Positions 1 through 7,467 of a DNA stretch of 42,474 nt are shown here, in pieces. Where the stretch lies: NCBI GenBank assembly GCA_937927875.1, contig CALEYV010000020.1, forward strand, positions 1 through 42,474, given 5' to 3'. Under the pieces are notes generated by a model. It worked only from the letters and a program-made list of their open reading frames with translations, was not told where the DNA came from and did not search any database. The DNA comes from an uncultured Actinomycetes bacterium. Lineage in GTDB: Bacteria > Actinomycetota > Acidimicrobiia > IMCC26256 > PALSA-555. The translations under genes and the position numbers were made by a program. The first letter of the stretch is position 1. Every line of letters starts with the position of its first letter.

Positions 1-54
1 ATCGGCTCGAGCGGCGGCGCCACCACCCCCGCTGCCGCCACCGCTCGAGCCGAT
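1..54. repeat. Perfect 14-bp inverted repeat at the contig end
   Basis: Bases 1-14 (ATCGGCTCGAGCGG) are the exact reverse complement of bases 41-54, separated by 26 bases of GC-rich sequence encoding a Gly/Ser/Ala-rich loop. Its place exactly at the contig end suggests either a fold-back assembly artefact or a hairpin that stopped assembly. Confidence 0.8.
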
Positions 55-792
55 CCCGGAGGCGGACCGACCGGATCCGCTCTGTGACCCCGTGAGCGAC
101 GTCCCACCGGTGCCGCCACTCGCGAGCTGCTCGCCAGCCGTGACGTTCACCTGCGCGACCTCACCGTTGAACGGTGCGACCAGCGACGCGCCGGCCAGCG
201 CCTGCTGCGCCTGGCCCAACGCGTCGTAGTCGGAGGTCAGTGCCGCCTGGTCCGCAGCGAGCTGCGCCGCGGTTGCCCCCGACGACCCGTCGTCGGACAC
301 CTTCGCCTGTGCGCTCGTCAGGGTCGCCTGTGCCGACGCGACCTGGGCCTGCAGCGAGGCCGAGTTCATCGTTGCGAGCACCTGGCCCGCCGTGACCATG
401 TCTCCGGCGCCGACGTTGACCGCGGTGACCGTCCCCGCCGCGGTGAAGCTCAGGTTCGCGGTGTTCGCCGCCGCCACCGTCCCTTGGGCCGAGACGGTCG
501 TACTCAGCGTGCCCCTCGTGACCGTGACCAGCTGCTGGTTCGACGCCGTCGCCGGAACCAGAGCGCCGCCCGATTGGGTCACCACGGCGACCACCATCGC
601 GAGGACCACCGCCACCGCGAACACCGCCCAGCCGGGAACCCGACGCAGACCCTGCCGCCACGGCGCCAGCCGGCCTCCAGGGTGGCTCGCGGCCGATTCG
701 GCGGAGGCCTCCTCGTCGTCGAACCCGTCGGGCTCGACGGTGACGGCAACGGGCTCAGTCACGGCTGCCCGTCGCTGTTTGGCAATGCTCAT
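1..792 (-). CDS. Efflux periplasmic adaptor, HlyD/MFP type (3' end cut by contig end)
   Basis: The frame is open from ATG at 792 to base 1, giving 264 codons with no stop, so the gene is truncated at its C-terminus. The protein starts with an acidic cytosolic stretch, then a transmembrane helix at about residues 54-72. A biotinyl-lipoyl-like half-barrel follows (about 85-140; motifs TVSAQGTVAAANTANLSF and VNVGAGDMVTAGQVLA), then a short Ala/Gln-rich helical hairpin (about 140-190) and the return strand (SLVAPFNGEVAQVNVTAGE). The cut falls in a Gly/Ser-rich loop. This order is typical of membrane-fusion adaptors that link an ABC or RND pump to the outside; in actinobacteria they usually sit before MacB-like ABC genes. 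A purine-rich stretch (GAGG) lies just before the start codon. The transport partner would lie beyond the contig end and the substrate cannot be told. Confidence 0.85.
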   Translation of the reverse strand, partial: MSIAKQRRAAVTEPVAVTVEPDGFDDEEASAESAASHPGGRLAPWRQGLRRVPGWAVFAVAVVLAMVVAVVTQSGGALVPATASNQQLVTVTRGTLSTTVSAQGTVAAANTANLSFTAAGTVTAVNVGAGDMVTAGQVLATMNSASLQAQVASAQATLTSAQAKVSDDGSSGATAAQLAADQAALTSDYDALGQAQQALAGASLVAPFNGEVAQVNVTAGEQLASGGTGGTSLTGSQSGSGRSASGIGSSGGGSGGGGAAARAD

Positions 793-1136
793 CGGACCTC
801 GCCCTCCCGAGCCCCCAACGCAAGGGGCGGTCGTGAGGTTCCTTCCTTGGGGATCGCCGTCAGGGATCGCCGTCCACCGGGAGGCTTCATCGGAGCGGCT
901 GGTCTCCTACTGCGCGACGGCCAGCATCCACGAAGAAACTACGGTTTCAATTCTAAGAAGAGCGTAAGTGGTGACCACCGCGACCACGCCTACGCTGTAC
1001 GGCGCGCCGCCGTCAGGGTCGCCGAGACCCGGAGAGCGTTGGGAGTGTCAGGGGAGGCAGGCGGTCTTCGAGCCTGACGCTCGGCGGTGACGCTGGCCCG
1101 GGTGGCGCGAGAGCACAAGCCAGGGCCAGGAAGCGA
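793..1136. other. Intergenic region with a small AT-rich island and a short tandem repeat
   Basis: I see no gene in these 344 bases. Bases 850-861 and 863-874 are two copies of GGGATCGCCGTC, a 13-bp tandem repeat. Bases 935-948 form GAAAC-TACG-GTTTC, a small inverted repeat inside the only AT-rich stretch (about 934-965). Read on the minus strand, that stretch contains TAGAAT, a possible -10 for the adaptor gene starting at 792, which would leave a long untranslated leader. No convincing -35 box is visible. Confidence 0.4.
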
Positions 1137-1210
1137 CGGGGAGTAGCGCAGCCCGGTAGCGCACCTGCTTTGGGGGCAGGCGGTCGGGGGTTCAAATCCC
1201 CCCTCCCCGA
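1137..1210 (+). tRNA. tRNA-Pro (anticodon TGG)
   Basis: The cloverleaf folds fully. Acceptor CGGGGAG pairs with CTCCCCG (1203-1209). The anticodon stem CCTGC/GCAGG encloses loop TTTGGGG with anticodon TGG at 1171-1173. The T arm is GGGGG-TTCAAAT-CCCCC and the discriminator base is A1210. CCA is not encoded. Confidence 0.97.
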
Positions 1211-1340
1211 CCCGGCCGACCCGGCGCGGCGTGGATCGACGGACTCGCGTCGCGACGGAGCAAAGCTCGTGGCGGCGCAGTCATCCTGCGATGCAGACTG
1301 GGCCAGCCGCCCGGACCGCCCACCGTGGGTGTTCGTGCGC

Positions 1341-1411
1341 GCGGCGGTAGCTCAACGGCAGAGCCTCGCCCTTCCAAGGCGATGACGCGGGTTCGATTCC
1401 CGTCCGCCGCT
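1341..1411 (+). tRNA. tRNA-Gly (anticodon TCC)
   Basis: Acceptor GCGGCGG pairs with CCGCCGC (1404-1410). The anticodon stem TCGCC/GGCGA encloses loop CTTCCAA, so the anticodon is TCC. The T loop is TTCGATT with one G-T pair closing the T stem, and the discriminator is T1411. CCA is not encoded. It lies 130 bp after tRNA-Pro on the same strand. Confidence 0.97.
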
Positions 1412-1473
1412 CGAGAACGCGAAACGGCTCGCGCCCTCGTTCAGCTGCTTGGCCCGACATCGCGGGTCCGGGT

Positions 1474-2046
1474 TCAGCCCGCCGCGGGCCGCCAGGCCGG
1501 GTCGCGTCCGAGGAGCCCGAGCAGACGGTCCTGGAGGTCGGCATTGTCGGGGACGGGGATCGGAGTCGCGAAGAGCTCGGACGCGCCGCGTGCGATGCCA
1601 TCGCGGACCGCGTCGCGATAGGCGCGCTCGCAGAGGGCCCGGTCGAGTCGGTCCGACGCACCGACGGCGCGGGCCAGATCCCAGGTGTGGACAAGGGTGT
1701 CGGCCGCCAGCGCGTCGAGCACGTCGACCGGCCGCCGCTGGCTCCCGTCGAAGTACGCGGCGACGACGCGCAACGCCGCGGGGTCGGCGTGGGCCCGACC
1801 GATGGCGGTCACGGTCGCCCGCCAGCGGGCGGCCGGGCCCTCGCGGGGTCGGTGCGCACGGAGCTCGAGCGGCCGAAGCAGCAGGAACTCGTGGAAGCCA
1901 ATGACGTGCTCCACGAGGGCACGCGCGTCCCACGCCGAGCACGGCGTCGGACGGTCCCAGCCGCTCGCAGCCGACTCGTCGACCACCGCCGTGAACCCGG
2001 TTACGGCCCGGGCGTGTCGCTCGATCGCCTCGCTGGCCTTCTCCAC
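1474..2046 (-). CDS. TIGR03086-family metal-binding protein (DinB/mycothiol maleylpyruvate isomerase fold)
   Basis: The protein is 190 aa, normal for the family. The N-terminal half carries the family signature PTPCSAWDARALVEHVIG (about residues 33-50), and TLVHTWDLARAVG lies near the middle (about 116-128). In the DinB/MDMPI superfamily such histidines help bind a divalent metal in a four-helix bundle. Many members act as mycothiol-dependent transferases or isomerases, but most TIGR03086 proteins have no known substrate. The gene is divergent from the MerR regulator at 2090 with only 43 bp between the starts, so the regulator may control it. It lacks a strong ribosome binding site. Confidence 0.85.
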   Translation of the reverse strand: MEKASEAIERHARAVTGFTAVVDESAASGWDRPTPCSAWDARALVEHVIGFHEFLLLRPLELRAHRPREGPAARWRATVTAIGRAHADPAALRVVAAYFDGSQRRPVDVLDALAADTLVHTWDLARAVGASDRLDRALCERAYRDAVRDGIARGASELFATPIPVPDNADLQDRLLGLLGRDPAWRPAAG

Positions 2047-2072
2047 CGCGGTCCGTCCTTTTCGCCATCAGA

Positions 2073-2089
2073 TGATGTAACATCAATCT
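2073..2089 (+). promoter_or_regulatory. Palindromic operator overlapping a leaderless -10 box of the MerR gene
   Basis: TGATGT-A-ACATCA (2073-2085) is a perfect 6-bp palindrome with one central base, AT-rich against a GC-rich background. TAACAT (2078-2083) fits TANNNT and ends exactly 6 nt before the ATG at 2090, the spacing expected when transcription starts on the start codon. The regulator probably binds here and controls both divergent genes. That is inference. Confidence 0.6.
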
Positions 2090-2461
2090 ATGGCGGATAA
2101 GCGGGGGCTGCGAATCGAAGAGGCGGCCCGGGTCTCCGGCCTCAGCACCCGGAACGTCCGCGCCTACCAGTCGCTCGGGCTGCTCCCCCCGCCGGAGCTC
2201 GACGGACGGGTGGGCCGCTACGGGCCCGAGCACGTATCGCGGCTCCGCGCGGTGCGGCGCCTGCAGGCCCAGGGCTTCTCGCTGGCGGGGGTCCGGGCGC
2301 TCTTCGACGCGCACGAGCGCGGGCTCAGCCTGGGCGCCCTGCTCGGCGTCGAAGCGTCGGTCCTCGAGGACGCTGCCGCGCCGCCCACCCCGCGCTCGCT
2401 GCGACTGGCGTTGGTGCCGGGGCCACTCGCACCGGGCTGGTCGCGAACGTCGCCGAACTAG
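2090..2461 (+). CDS. MerR family transcriptional regulator
   Basis: The protein is 123 aa. The N-terminal winged-helix domain is clear: RIEEAARVSGLSTRNVRAYQ (about residues 8-27) is the recognition helix-turn-helix, followed by the LGLLPPPELDGRVGRYGPEHVSRLRAVRRLQAQGFSL wing and second helix. A short C-terminal tail has no recognisable effector domain and no conserved Cys for metal binding. ATG at 2090 is the start that keeps the whole HTH, and a TANNNT box 6 nt upstream suggests a leaderless mRNA. The palindrome at 2073-2085 is a likely autoregulatory operator. The divergent TIGR03086 gene is the obvious target. The inducer is unknown. Confidence 0.88.
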   Translation: MADKRGLRIEEAARVSGLSTRNVRAYQSLGLLPPPELDGRVGRYGPEHVSRLRAVRRLQAQGFSLAGVRALFDAHERGLSLGALLGVEASVLEDAAAPPTPRSLRLALVPGPLAPGWSRTSPN

Positions 2462-2488
2462 GCCCGGCGCCCGACCCTGCGGGCGGAA

Positions 2489-3964
2489 TCAGGCGGCCTG
2501 CTTCTCCAAGACGCACGCGTCCTGACAGGCCATGGCGGTGACGTGCGGGACGCTGGTGACCGGTGCGGCCCGTCGGATAGTGAGGAAGGCCAGGACTCCG
2601 CCGGCCGCCGCGAGCCCGCCGGAGATTCCCATCGCGCGCCCGAAGCCGTGCACGAGGTTGAGGCGCCCGCCGACACCGGTGAGGCCGGCGGCCGCCGGGA
2701 GCACCGCCACCGCGAGCAACCCGGCGATGCGGGAGACGGCGTTGTTGATGGCGGATCCGATCCCGGCGTGGTCGTCGTCGATCGCACCGAGGACAGCGGC
2801 CGTGAGCGGCGCGACGGTGAACACCAGCCCGACCCCGATCACGATCGCGGCCGGGAGGACCGTGGTCCAGTACGACGAGCCGACGTCGACCCGGGCCAGC
2901 AGCGCGGTGCCGATGCCGACGATGATCGGCCCGATCGTCATCGGGAGCCGGGGCCCGATGCGCTGCGCCCAGGCCCCGGCGCGCGCCGAGAAGAAGAGCA
3001 TCAGGAACGTCAGCGGCAGGAAGGAGGCCCCCGCCGCCAGGGCGGAGTACCCGAGGTCGGTCTGCAGATGGACGACCAGCAAGAACGTCACCGAGCTCAA
3101 CGCCGCGTAGACGACGAACGTCACGGCGTTGGCGCCCGAGAACTGTCGGGAGCGAAACACGAACAGCGGGACCATCGGATGCGAGGACCGCGTCTCGACG
3201 ACGAGGAACAGGAGCAGCGCCACCACGCCGGCGACGCCGAACACGACCGTCGTCCCGGTCCAGCCGTGGGAGGGACCCTCGATGAGGGCGTCGACGAGGC
3301 CGGCCAGCCCGAGGGCGAGCACGACCCCGCCGAGGACGTCGACGCGCCGGTCCGCCGTCTCCTCGACCGTCTCGGGCACGTGGCGCCAGGTGAGTAGGGC
3401 CGTGATCAGAATGATCGGCGGGTTGATGAGGAAGACGAGCCGCCAGCTGTAGCTGTCGATGAGCCACCCGCCGAGGAACGGGCCGATGGCCGTGGTGACG
3501 CCGCCCAGGCCGCTCCACGCGCCGATCGCGGCACCGCGGTCCTGGGTGCGGAACGACGCCGAGATGATGGCGAGGCTGCCGGGGACGAGCAGGGCGGCCG
3601 CGATGCCCTGGACGGCCCTGGCCGCGATGAGGGTCTCGATCGTCGGCGCGACGCCGCTCAGGATGGAGGTGGCAGCGAAGGCGAGGAGACCGATCAGGAA
3701 GACCCGGCGCCGTCCAAAGAGGTCGCCGAGCGACCCGCCGATGACGAGCAGAGCGCCCATGGTGAGCAGGTAGGCCGTGATCACCCACTGCAGGTCAGCG
3801 AGGTTCGCGTGCAGGTCCCGCGCGATCGCCGGCAGGGCGGCGTTGACGACCGTCCCGTCGATGAAGGCCACGCCCGAGCCGAGCACGGCCGCCGCGACGA
3901 CCCACCGTCCACGACGGGTGTGGAGCCCGAGGTCGGGGTGCCCGCCCGGAGCGGGATCGCTCAC
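2489..3964 (-). CDS. MFS drug exporter, DHA2 (14-TMS) type
   Basis: The protein is 491 aa from GTG at 3964, which overlaps the stop of the upstream UBP gene (GTGA), so the two are translationally coupled. An upstream start at 4033 would run into the UBP gene and is rejected. The sequence has the EmrB/QacA pattern: first helix VAAAVLGSGVAFIDGTVVNAALPAI with motif D1, LQWVITAYLL, and motif A in the form GGSLGDLFGRRRVF (about residues 75-88), then many hydrophobic helices to the end. Such proteins export drugs or metabolites using the proton gradient. It is the last gene of a three-gene operon whose first two products are small zinc proteins. The substrate is unknown. Confidence 0.9.
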   Translation of the reverse strand: MSDPAPGGHPDLGLHTRRGRWVVAAAVLGSGVAFIDGTVVNAALPAIARDLHANLADLQWVITAYLLTMGALLVIGGSLGDLFGRRRVFLIGLLAFAATSILSGVAPTIETLIAARAVQGIAAALLVPGSLAIISASFRTQDRGAAIGAWSGLGGVTTAIGPFLGGWLIDSYSWRLVFLINPPIILITALLTWRHVPETVEETADRRVDVLGGVVLALGLAGLVDALIEGPSHGWTGTTVVFGVAGVVALLLFLVVETRSSHPMVPLFVFRSRQFSGANAVTFVVYAALSSVTFLLVVHLQTDLGYSALAAGASFLPLTFLMLFFSARAGAWAQRIGPRLPMTIGPIIVGIGTALLARVDVGSSYWTTVLPAAIVIGVGLVFTVAPLTAAVLGAIDDDHAGIGSAINNAVSRIAGLLAVAVLPAAAGLTGVGGRLNLVHGFGRAMGISGGLAAAGGVLAFLTIRRAAPVTSVPHVTAMACQDACVLEKQAA

Positions 3965-4257
3965 GGGTGAGACGGGCTCGGTGCGCGGTCGGGGACTTCG
4001 AACATGAGCTCGTCGGCGTAGCACCACACCCACTCCTCGCCCGGCTCATAGGACTGGACGAGGGGATGGGTGGTCTCGTGGAAGTGCTTGGTGGCGTGAC
4101 GGTTCGGGGAGCTGTCGCAGCAGCCGATGTGGCCGCACTCGATGCACCGGCGCAGGTGCACCCACGTCGCGCCCATCAGCGTGCACTCGTAGCAGCCCGG
4201 GCCGGTCGGCGCGGCGTCGATCGAGAGGTCCTCGAGATGGGTGCAGGTGTCCGCCAC
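3961..4257 (-). CDS. UBP-type zinc finger domain protein
   Basis: The protein is 98 aa with a dense pattern of possible zinc ligands: Cys-x-His at 5-7, CYEC at about 22-25, CIECGHIGCC around 38-46, then several His. The signature HLRRCIECGHIGCCDSSPNRHATKHFHETTHP-type region and the following VQSYEPGEEWVWCY match the ZnF-UBP domain (PF02148), which in eukaryotes binds the ubiquitin C-terminus. Bacterial single-domain copies have no proven role. Start is GTG at 4257 with GAGGG upstream. The gene is 7 bp after the preceding zinc-ribbon gene and overlaps the exporter by 4 bp. Confidence 0.88.
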   Translation of the reverse strand: MADTCTHLEDLSIDAAPTGPGCYECTLMGATWVHLRRCIECGHIGCCDSSPNRHATKHFHETTHPLVQSYEPGEEWVWCYADELMFEVPDRAPSPSHP

Positions 4258-4264
4258 GGGTCCC

Positions 4265-4582
4265 TCAGCGGCCTCGGAACCGAGAGTCGAGCATGACCAG
4301 CCGGTCGGTGATCTCGGGATCCGCGCCGGGGCCGAACGAGGACACGAGCGTCCCCCGGGCCCCGCAGCTCGGGCAGCACAGGGCGTACACGACGGCCTCC
4401 TCGTCGGGGTCGCTCGGGCCCTCGAAGCGGTAGACGCGGACGACCTCGGCCTGCTCCATCATGCCCGCCTCGCCGCACACGCTGCAGCGAATCCCGTCCG
4501 GCGTGACCGAGAAGGAGGCGTCGAAGCCCTCGGCGGCGAGGAGCTTCACCGCCTCGAGGACCGTCGCCGGCTCGTCGCTCAC
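4265..4582 (-). CDS. Small zinc-ribbon-like protein of unknown function
   Basis: The protein is 105 aa. A first part (VLEAVKLLAAEGFDASFSV) looks like a short helix-strand module. A CSVC pair (about residues 33-36) and a CCPSC pair (about 69-73) flank YRFEGPSDPDEEAVVYAL and could bind one zinc. The YRFEG-S-DP-EE-VVYA pattern resembles a family of short bacterial proteins often mislabelled phosphoribosylpyrophosphate synthetase; no PRPP-binding site is present, so I do not use that name. GTG at 4582 follows TATCGT by 7 nt, so the transcript is probably leaderless. It is first in an operon with the UBP protein and the MFS exporter. Confidence 0.72.
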   Translation of the reverse strand: MSDEPATVLEAVKLLAAEGFDASFSVTPDGIRCSVCGEAGMMEQAEVVRVYRFEGPSDPDEEAVVYALCCPSCGARGTLVSSFGPGADPEITDRLVMLDSRFRGR

Positions 4583-4641
4583 CTCGTGGACGATACCGGC
4601 GGCGAACGGCGACTCCGACAGGAGAGATACGGTCCCCAGCC
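4583..4641. promoter_or_regulatory. Divergent leaderless promoters between the zinc-ribbon gene and an SDR gene
   Basis: On the minus strand TATCGT (4595-4590) lies 7 nt before GTG 4582. On the plus strand TACGGT (4628-4633) lies 8 nt before GTG 4642. Both fit the TANNNT -10 box placed so that transcription begins at or next to the start codon. No -35 boxes stand out. Confidence 0.5.
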
Positions 4642-5427
4642 GTGCTCCTGGACCGCTTCCGCCTCGACGGGCGGGCGGCGATCGTCACCGGGGCCGGCCG
4701 GGGAATCGGTGCCGGCGCGGCCCGGGCCCTCGCCGAGGCCGGGGCCGACGTGGCGCTGATCGCCCGCACCAAGGCCCAGCTCGACGAGGTCGCCGAGGGC
4801 ATCCGGGCCTTGGGCCGGCGGGTCCTCGTCTTCCCCGGCGACGTCAGCGACCTCGCGAACCTGGATCGGCTCGTCGACGCCACCGTGAGCGAGTTCGGGC
4901 GCATCGACGTCGTCGTGAACAACGCCGGCGGCTCCATGCCCGCTCCGTTCCTCGACACGTCGGTGCGCTCGTTCGAGCAGGCCTTCCACTTCAACGTCAC
5001 CACCGCGTTCGCGCTCACCCAGACCGCCCTTCCGCACCTGCTCGAGGGCGGTGGCTCCGTCGTCAACATCAGCTCGGCGATGGGGCGCCTGCGCGATCGC
5101 GGCTTCGCCGCCTACGGGACGGCCAAAGGGGCGCTGGCGCATCTCACGCGGCTGCTGGCGGCCGACTGCGCGCCGCGGGTGCGCGTCAATGCGATCGCGG
5201 TGGGCTCGGTCGCAACCTCGGCCCTCGAGATCGTGCTCACCGACGAGCGACTGCGAAACGAGATGATCGGCCAGACGCCGCTCCGTCGGCTCGGTGAGGT
5301 CGAGGACATCGCGATCGGCGTCCTCTACCTCGCGTCAGACGCGTCGAGCTTCGTGACCGGGAAGGTGTTCGAGATCGACGGTGGGATCGAGGCCCCGAAC
5401 CTTGCCATGGGGCTGCCCGACCTGTAA
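4642..5427 (+). CDS. SDR family oxidoreductase
   Basis: A classical short-chain dehydrogenase/reductase of 261 aa. Visible landmarks are the cofactor motif TGAGRGIG (about residues 17-24), NNAG in VVVNNAGGS, the catalytic serine in NISSAMG, the YGTAK (YxxxK) pair, and a C-terminal FVTGKVFEIDGG segment that closes the subunit. The residue after the second beta strand (LIARTK) has a basic side chain, which favours NADP(H), though weakly. It acts on an unknown alcohol or ketone. The start is GTG at 4642; no Shine-Dalgarno is clear, but TACGGT lies 8 nt upstream. The gene stands alone, divergent from the zinc-ribbon operon. Confidence 0.9.
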   Translation: MLLDRFRLDGRAAIVTGAGRGIGAGAARALAEAGADVALIARTKAQLDEVAEGIRALGRRVLVFPGDVSDLANLDRLVDATVSEFGRIDVVVNNAGGSMPAPFLDTSVRSFEQAFHFNVTTAFALTQTALPHLLEGGGSVVNISSAMGRLRDRGFAAYGTAKGALAHLTRLLAADCAPRVRVNAIAVGSVATSALEIVLTDERLRNEMIGQTPLRRLGEVEDIAIGVLYLASDASSFVTGKVFEIDGGIEAPNLAMGLPDL

Positions 5428-5579
5428 GCGCGCCAGCGAGCCCCCGGGGCACGAGCAACCCCAGACCTCGTCGCACGACGCGTGCAGTATCCTCGCTGCG
5501 GCTGCCGTCCCCGCCGAGCGGTTGGTTCCCGTCGGATCTGCCGGAGCTCCGGGCGCGGTCACGTGCGGCCGATGCGCTT

Positions 5580-5654
5580 GGTGGCCGTAGCTCAGTTGGT
5601 TAGAGCGCCGGGTTGTGGTCCCGGAGGTCGGGGGTTCGAAACCCCTCGGTCACC
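5580..5654 (+). tRNA. tRNA-His (anticodon GTG)
   Basis: GTGGCCG pairs with CGGTCAC (5647-5653), with the histidine-specific extra G at 5580 facing C5654. The anticodon stem CCGGG/CCCGG encloses TTGTGGT (anticodon GTG). The T arm is GGGGG-TTCGAAA-CCCCT. Its last five bases overlap the stop end of the converging nucleoside hydrolase gene. Confidence 0.96.
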
Positions 5655-6405
5655 CTCCAGCTCGGGCCACGAGCCCGAGCACGCGGTCGATCGCCGCTTC
5701 CGCGTCGACCGAACCCCCAACCTTCGTGGCGGCACCCTCCGGCGTTTCGAGCAAGCGACCAGCGCCATCGACGACGAGCCGATGCTCGTCGAGACGGACC
5801 AGGCCGGGGTCCACGAGGGTGAGGAAGGCGAGCGGGTCGTGCAGGAACACCGCCCGGTCGGCCTCCGGGAGGCCGAAGTCCCGCTGGAGCTGCAGGAACG
5901 CCGCCACACTCGGCCCGAGGTCGGGGGCGGCCACGAGCAGTCGGTCGAGCTGCTCCGGCTGGAGCCGCAGGCGCAGGGTGACGTTGAGCGGCACCACGAC
6001 CGGGTGGCAGTCGACGACGCGGGCGGCCGCCGCAGGATCCCGAGAGAAGTTGTGCTCGATGTCGAGGACGACGCCCCAGTGCCGAACCGTGCCGAGCACA
6101 CCGCCCATGAGCGTGACCGGCGGCAACCCGATGTCGGCGTTGAGGAGCGCGGCGACGTTCGTGAGCGGACCGATGGCGAGCACCGCGTCGGGCTGGGCAG
6201 CCGTGAGCGCGCCGGCCAGGTGGGGATCATCGCCCCGGTAGACGGGTGCGTCGATGAGCGCCCGCGCGAGCTGGACCCTACGGTCGAGGTCGCCATCGAC
6301 GGTGCTGACCCCGACGATCTCGACGTCGGGGTGGGCACGGGCGCAGAGCAAGGCGATGGCGTCGTCCGGGTCGTCACCGACGTCGGTGTCGATCCAGAGC
6401 CGCAC
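5650..6405 (-). CDS. Nucleoside hydrolase, IunH/RihA-like (short form)
   Basis: The N-terminus has the calcium-binding aspartate cluster of inosine/uridine-preferring nucleoside hydrolases, DTDVGDDPDDAIAL (about residues 6-19). IGPLTNVAALL and FLHDPLAFL supply the middle and C-terminal motifs; the Asp of HDP is a metal ligand in the family. Enzymes of this fold cleave the N-glycosidic bond of ribonucleosides to base plus ribose. At 251 aa it is shorter than the usual 300-330 aa, with part of the helical cap reduced. Start is GTG 6405, 4 bp after the upstream epimerase gene, so the two form an operon. The TGA stop (5650-5652) lies inside the 3' end of tRNA-His on the other strand. Confidence 0.86.
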   Translation of the reverse strand: MRLWIDTDVGDDPDDAIALLCARAHPDVEIVGVSTVDGDLDRRVQLARALIDAPVYRGDDPHLAGALTAAQPDAVLAIGPLTNVAALLNADIGLPPVTLMGGVLGTVRHWGVVLDIEHNFSRDPAAAARVVDCHPVVVPLNVTLRLRLQPEQLDRLLVAAPDLGPSVAAFLQLQRDFGLPEADRAVFLHDPLAFLTLVDPGLVRLDEHRLVVDGAGRLLETPEGAATKVGGSVDAEAAIDRVLGLVARAGG

Positions 6406-6409
6406 CGCG

Positions 6410-7324
6410 TCAGCGCTCCCGGCGGCCCAGCGCGGCTCGGAGCGCGTCGGTGAGGGTCGGATGCGTGAACGAGAACCCGGACGTCTCGAGCGCGCGGGGC
6501 AACGCCCGTTGGCCGCCGAGCAGCAGGGTGTTGACCAGCTCGGATCCGTAGACGAGGCGGAGCGGCGCCAGTGGCGTCGGGATGGCGGTCGGGCGGTGCA
6601 CCACCCGGCCGAGCGTCGAGGTGAACTCGGCGTTGGTGACCGGCGTCGGCGCGGTGAGGTTGACCGGCCCGGTGAGCCGCGCCTCGGTCAGGGCGTAGCG
6701 GATGGCGCCGACCTCGTCGGCGAGCGAGATCCAGCTCAGGTACTGCCGGCCGGACCCCAGCCGGCCACCCAGCCCGAGCCGAAACGGAGGGAGGACGCGC
6801 CGGAGCATGCCGCCACCGGATCCGAGGACGATGCCGGTGCGGATCGTGACCAGGCGGACGCCCGCGTCCCGAACCGGCTGCGCGGCCGCCTCCCATTCCA
6901 CGCAGAGCCGCGCCGCAAAGTCGTCGCCGGGCGGAGCGTCCTCGGTGACCTCTTCGCCGCCCCGGTCGCCGTAGTAGCCGACGGCCGAGCTGGAGACGAC
7001 GACGGCTGGCTTTCTCCGCAGGCTTGCCACCGCCGATGCCAGGGTGCTGGTCCCGCGCCGTCGGCTGTCGAGCACGACCGTCTTCCGCGCCGGTGTCCAC
7101 CGCCGGTCACCGATGCCGGCACCGGCCAGATGGACGACGGCGTCGATTCCCTCGAGCGCGGGCCGGTCGACGTATCCGGTCGTCGGGTCCCAGGCGATCC
7201 CGTCGACGCCCGCTGGCACCGATCTGCCGCGCACGGCGCGTACCGGGCGGCTACCCGCGGCCGCGAGCTGGCGTACGAGTTCCGAGCCGATGAACCCACC
7301 CGCCCCGGTGACCAGCACCTCCAC
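6410..7324 (-). CDS. TIGR01777-family NAD-dependent epimerase (YfcH-like)
   Basis: The protein is 304 aa from GTG 7324, which puts the Rossmann motif VLVTGAGGFIG right at the N-terminus as in the family. Other landmarks are VVHLAGAGIGDRRW, the SSSAVGYYGDRG active-site stretch, TIRTGIVLGSGGGML, YLSWISLADEVGAI, and the C-terminal DUF1731 domain ending FSFTHPTLTDALRAALG. The family is an extended SDR of unproven substrate, in some species linked to cell division. An upstream ATG at 7363 is possible but would place TACCGT (7338-7333), a -10-like box, inside the gene; that box is 8 nt before GTG 7324, so I prefer the shorter start. Confidence 0.88.
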   Translation of the reverse strand: MEVLVTGAGGFIGSELVRQLAAAGSRPVRAVRGRSVPAGVDGIAWDPTTGYVDRPALEGIDAVVHLAGAGIGDRRWTPARKTVVLDSRRRGTSTLASAVASLRRKPAVVVSSSAVGYYGDRGGEEVTEDAPPGDDFAARLCVEWEAAAQPVRDAGVRLVTIRTGIVLGSGGGMLRRVLPPFRLGLGGRLGSGRQYLSWISLADEVGAIRYALTEARLTGPVNLTAPTPVTNAEFTSTLGRVVHRPTAIPTPLAPLRLVYGSELVNTLLLGGQRALPRALETSGFSFTHPTLTDALRAALGRRER

Positions 7325-7332
7325 GCTCGCGA

Positions 7333-7338
7333 ACGGTA
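7333..7338 (-). promoter_or_regulatory. TACCGT -10-like box of the epimerase-hydrolase operon
   Basis: TACCGT on the minus strand ends 8 nt before the GTG at 7324. It fits the leaderless pattern seen at several other genes here and decides the start choice for the epimerase. Confidence 0.5.
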
Positions 7339-7393
7339 GGCGGTGGATCCCAACCCGGCCCATCTCGAGGCCGTGGTTACGATGAGCGGCTGG

Positions 7394-7467
7394 GCGCCCC
7401 TAGCTCAACTGGCTAGAGCAAGTGACTCTTAATCACTAGGTTCGGGGTTCGAGTCCCCGGGGGCGTA
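7394..7467 (+). tRNA. tRNA-Lys (anticodon CTT)
   Basis: GCGCCCC pairs with GGGGCGT (7460-7466) with one G-T pair at the end. The anticodon stem AGTGA/TCACT encloses CTCTTAA, anticodon CTT. The T arm is CGGGG-TTCGAGT-CCCCG and the discriminator is A7467. CCA is not encoded. Confidence 0.96.

Noticed and set aside
850..874. 13-bp tandem repeat as a possible CRISPR or iteron
   Set aside because: Only two copies, no spacers and no replication genes nearby.
4265..4582. Phosphoribosylpyrophosphate synthetase
   Set aside because: Only a common mislabel of related short proteins; no PRPP motif is present.
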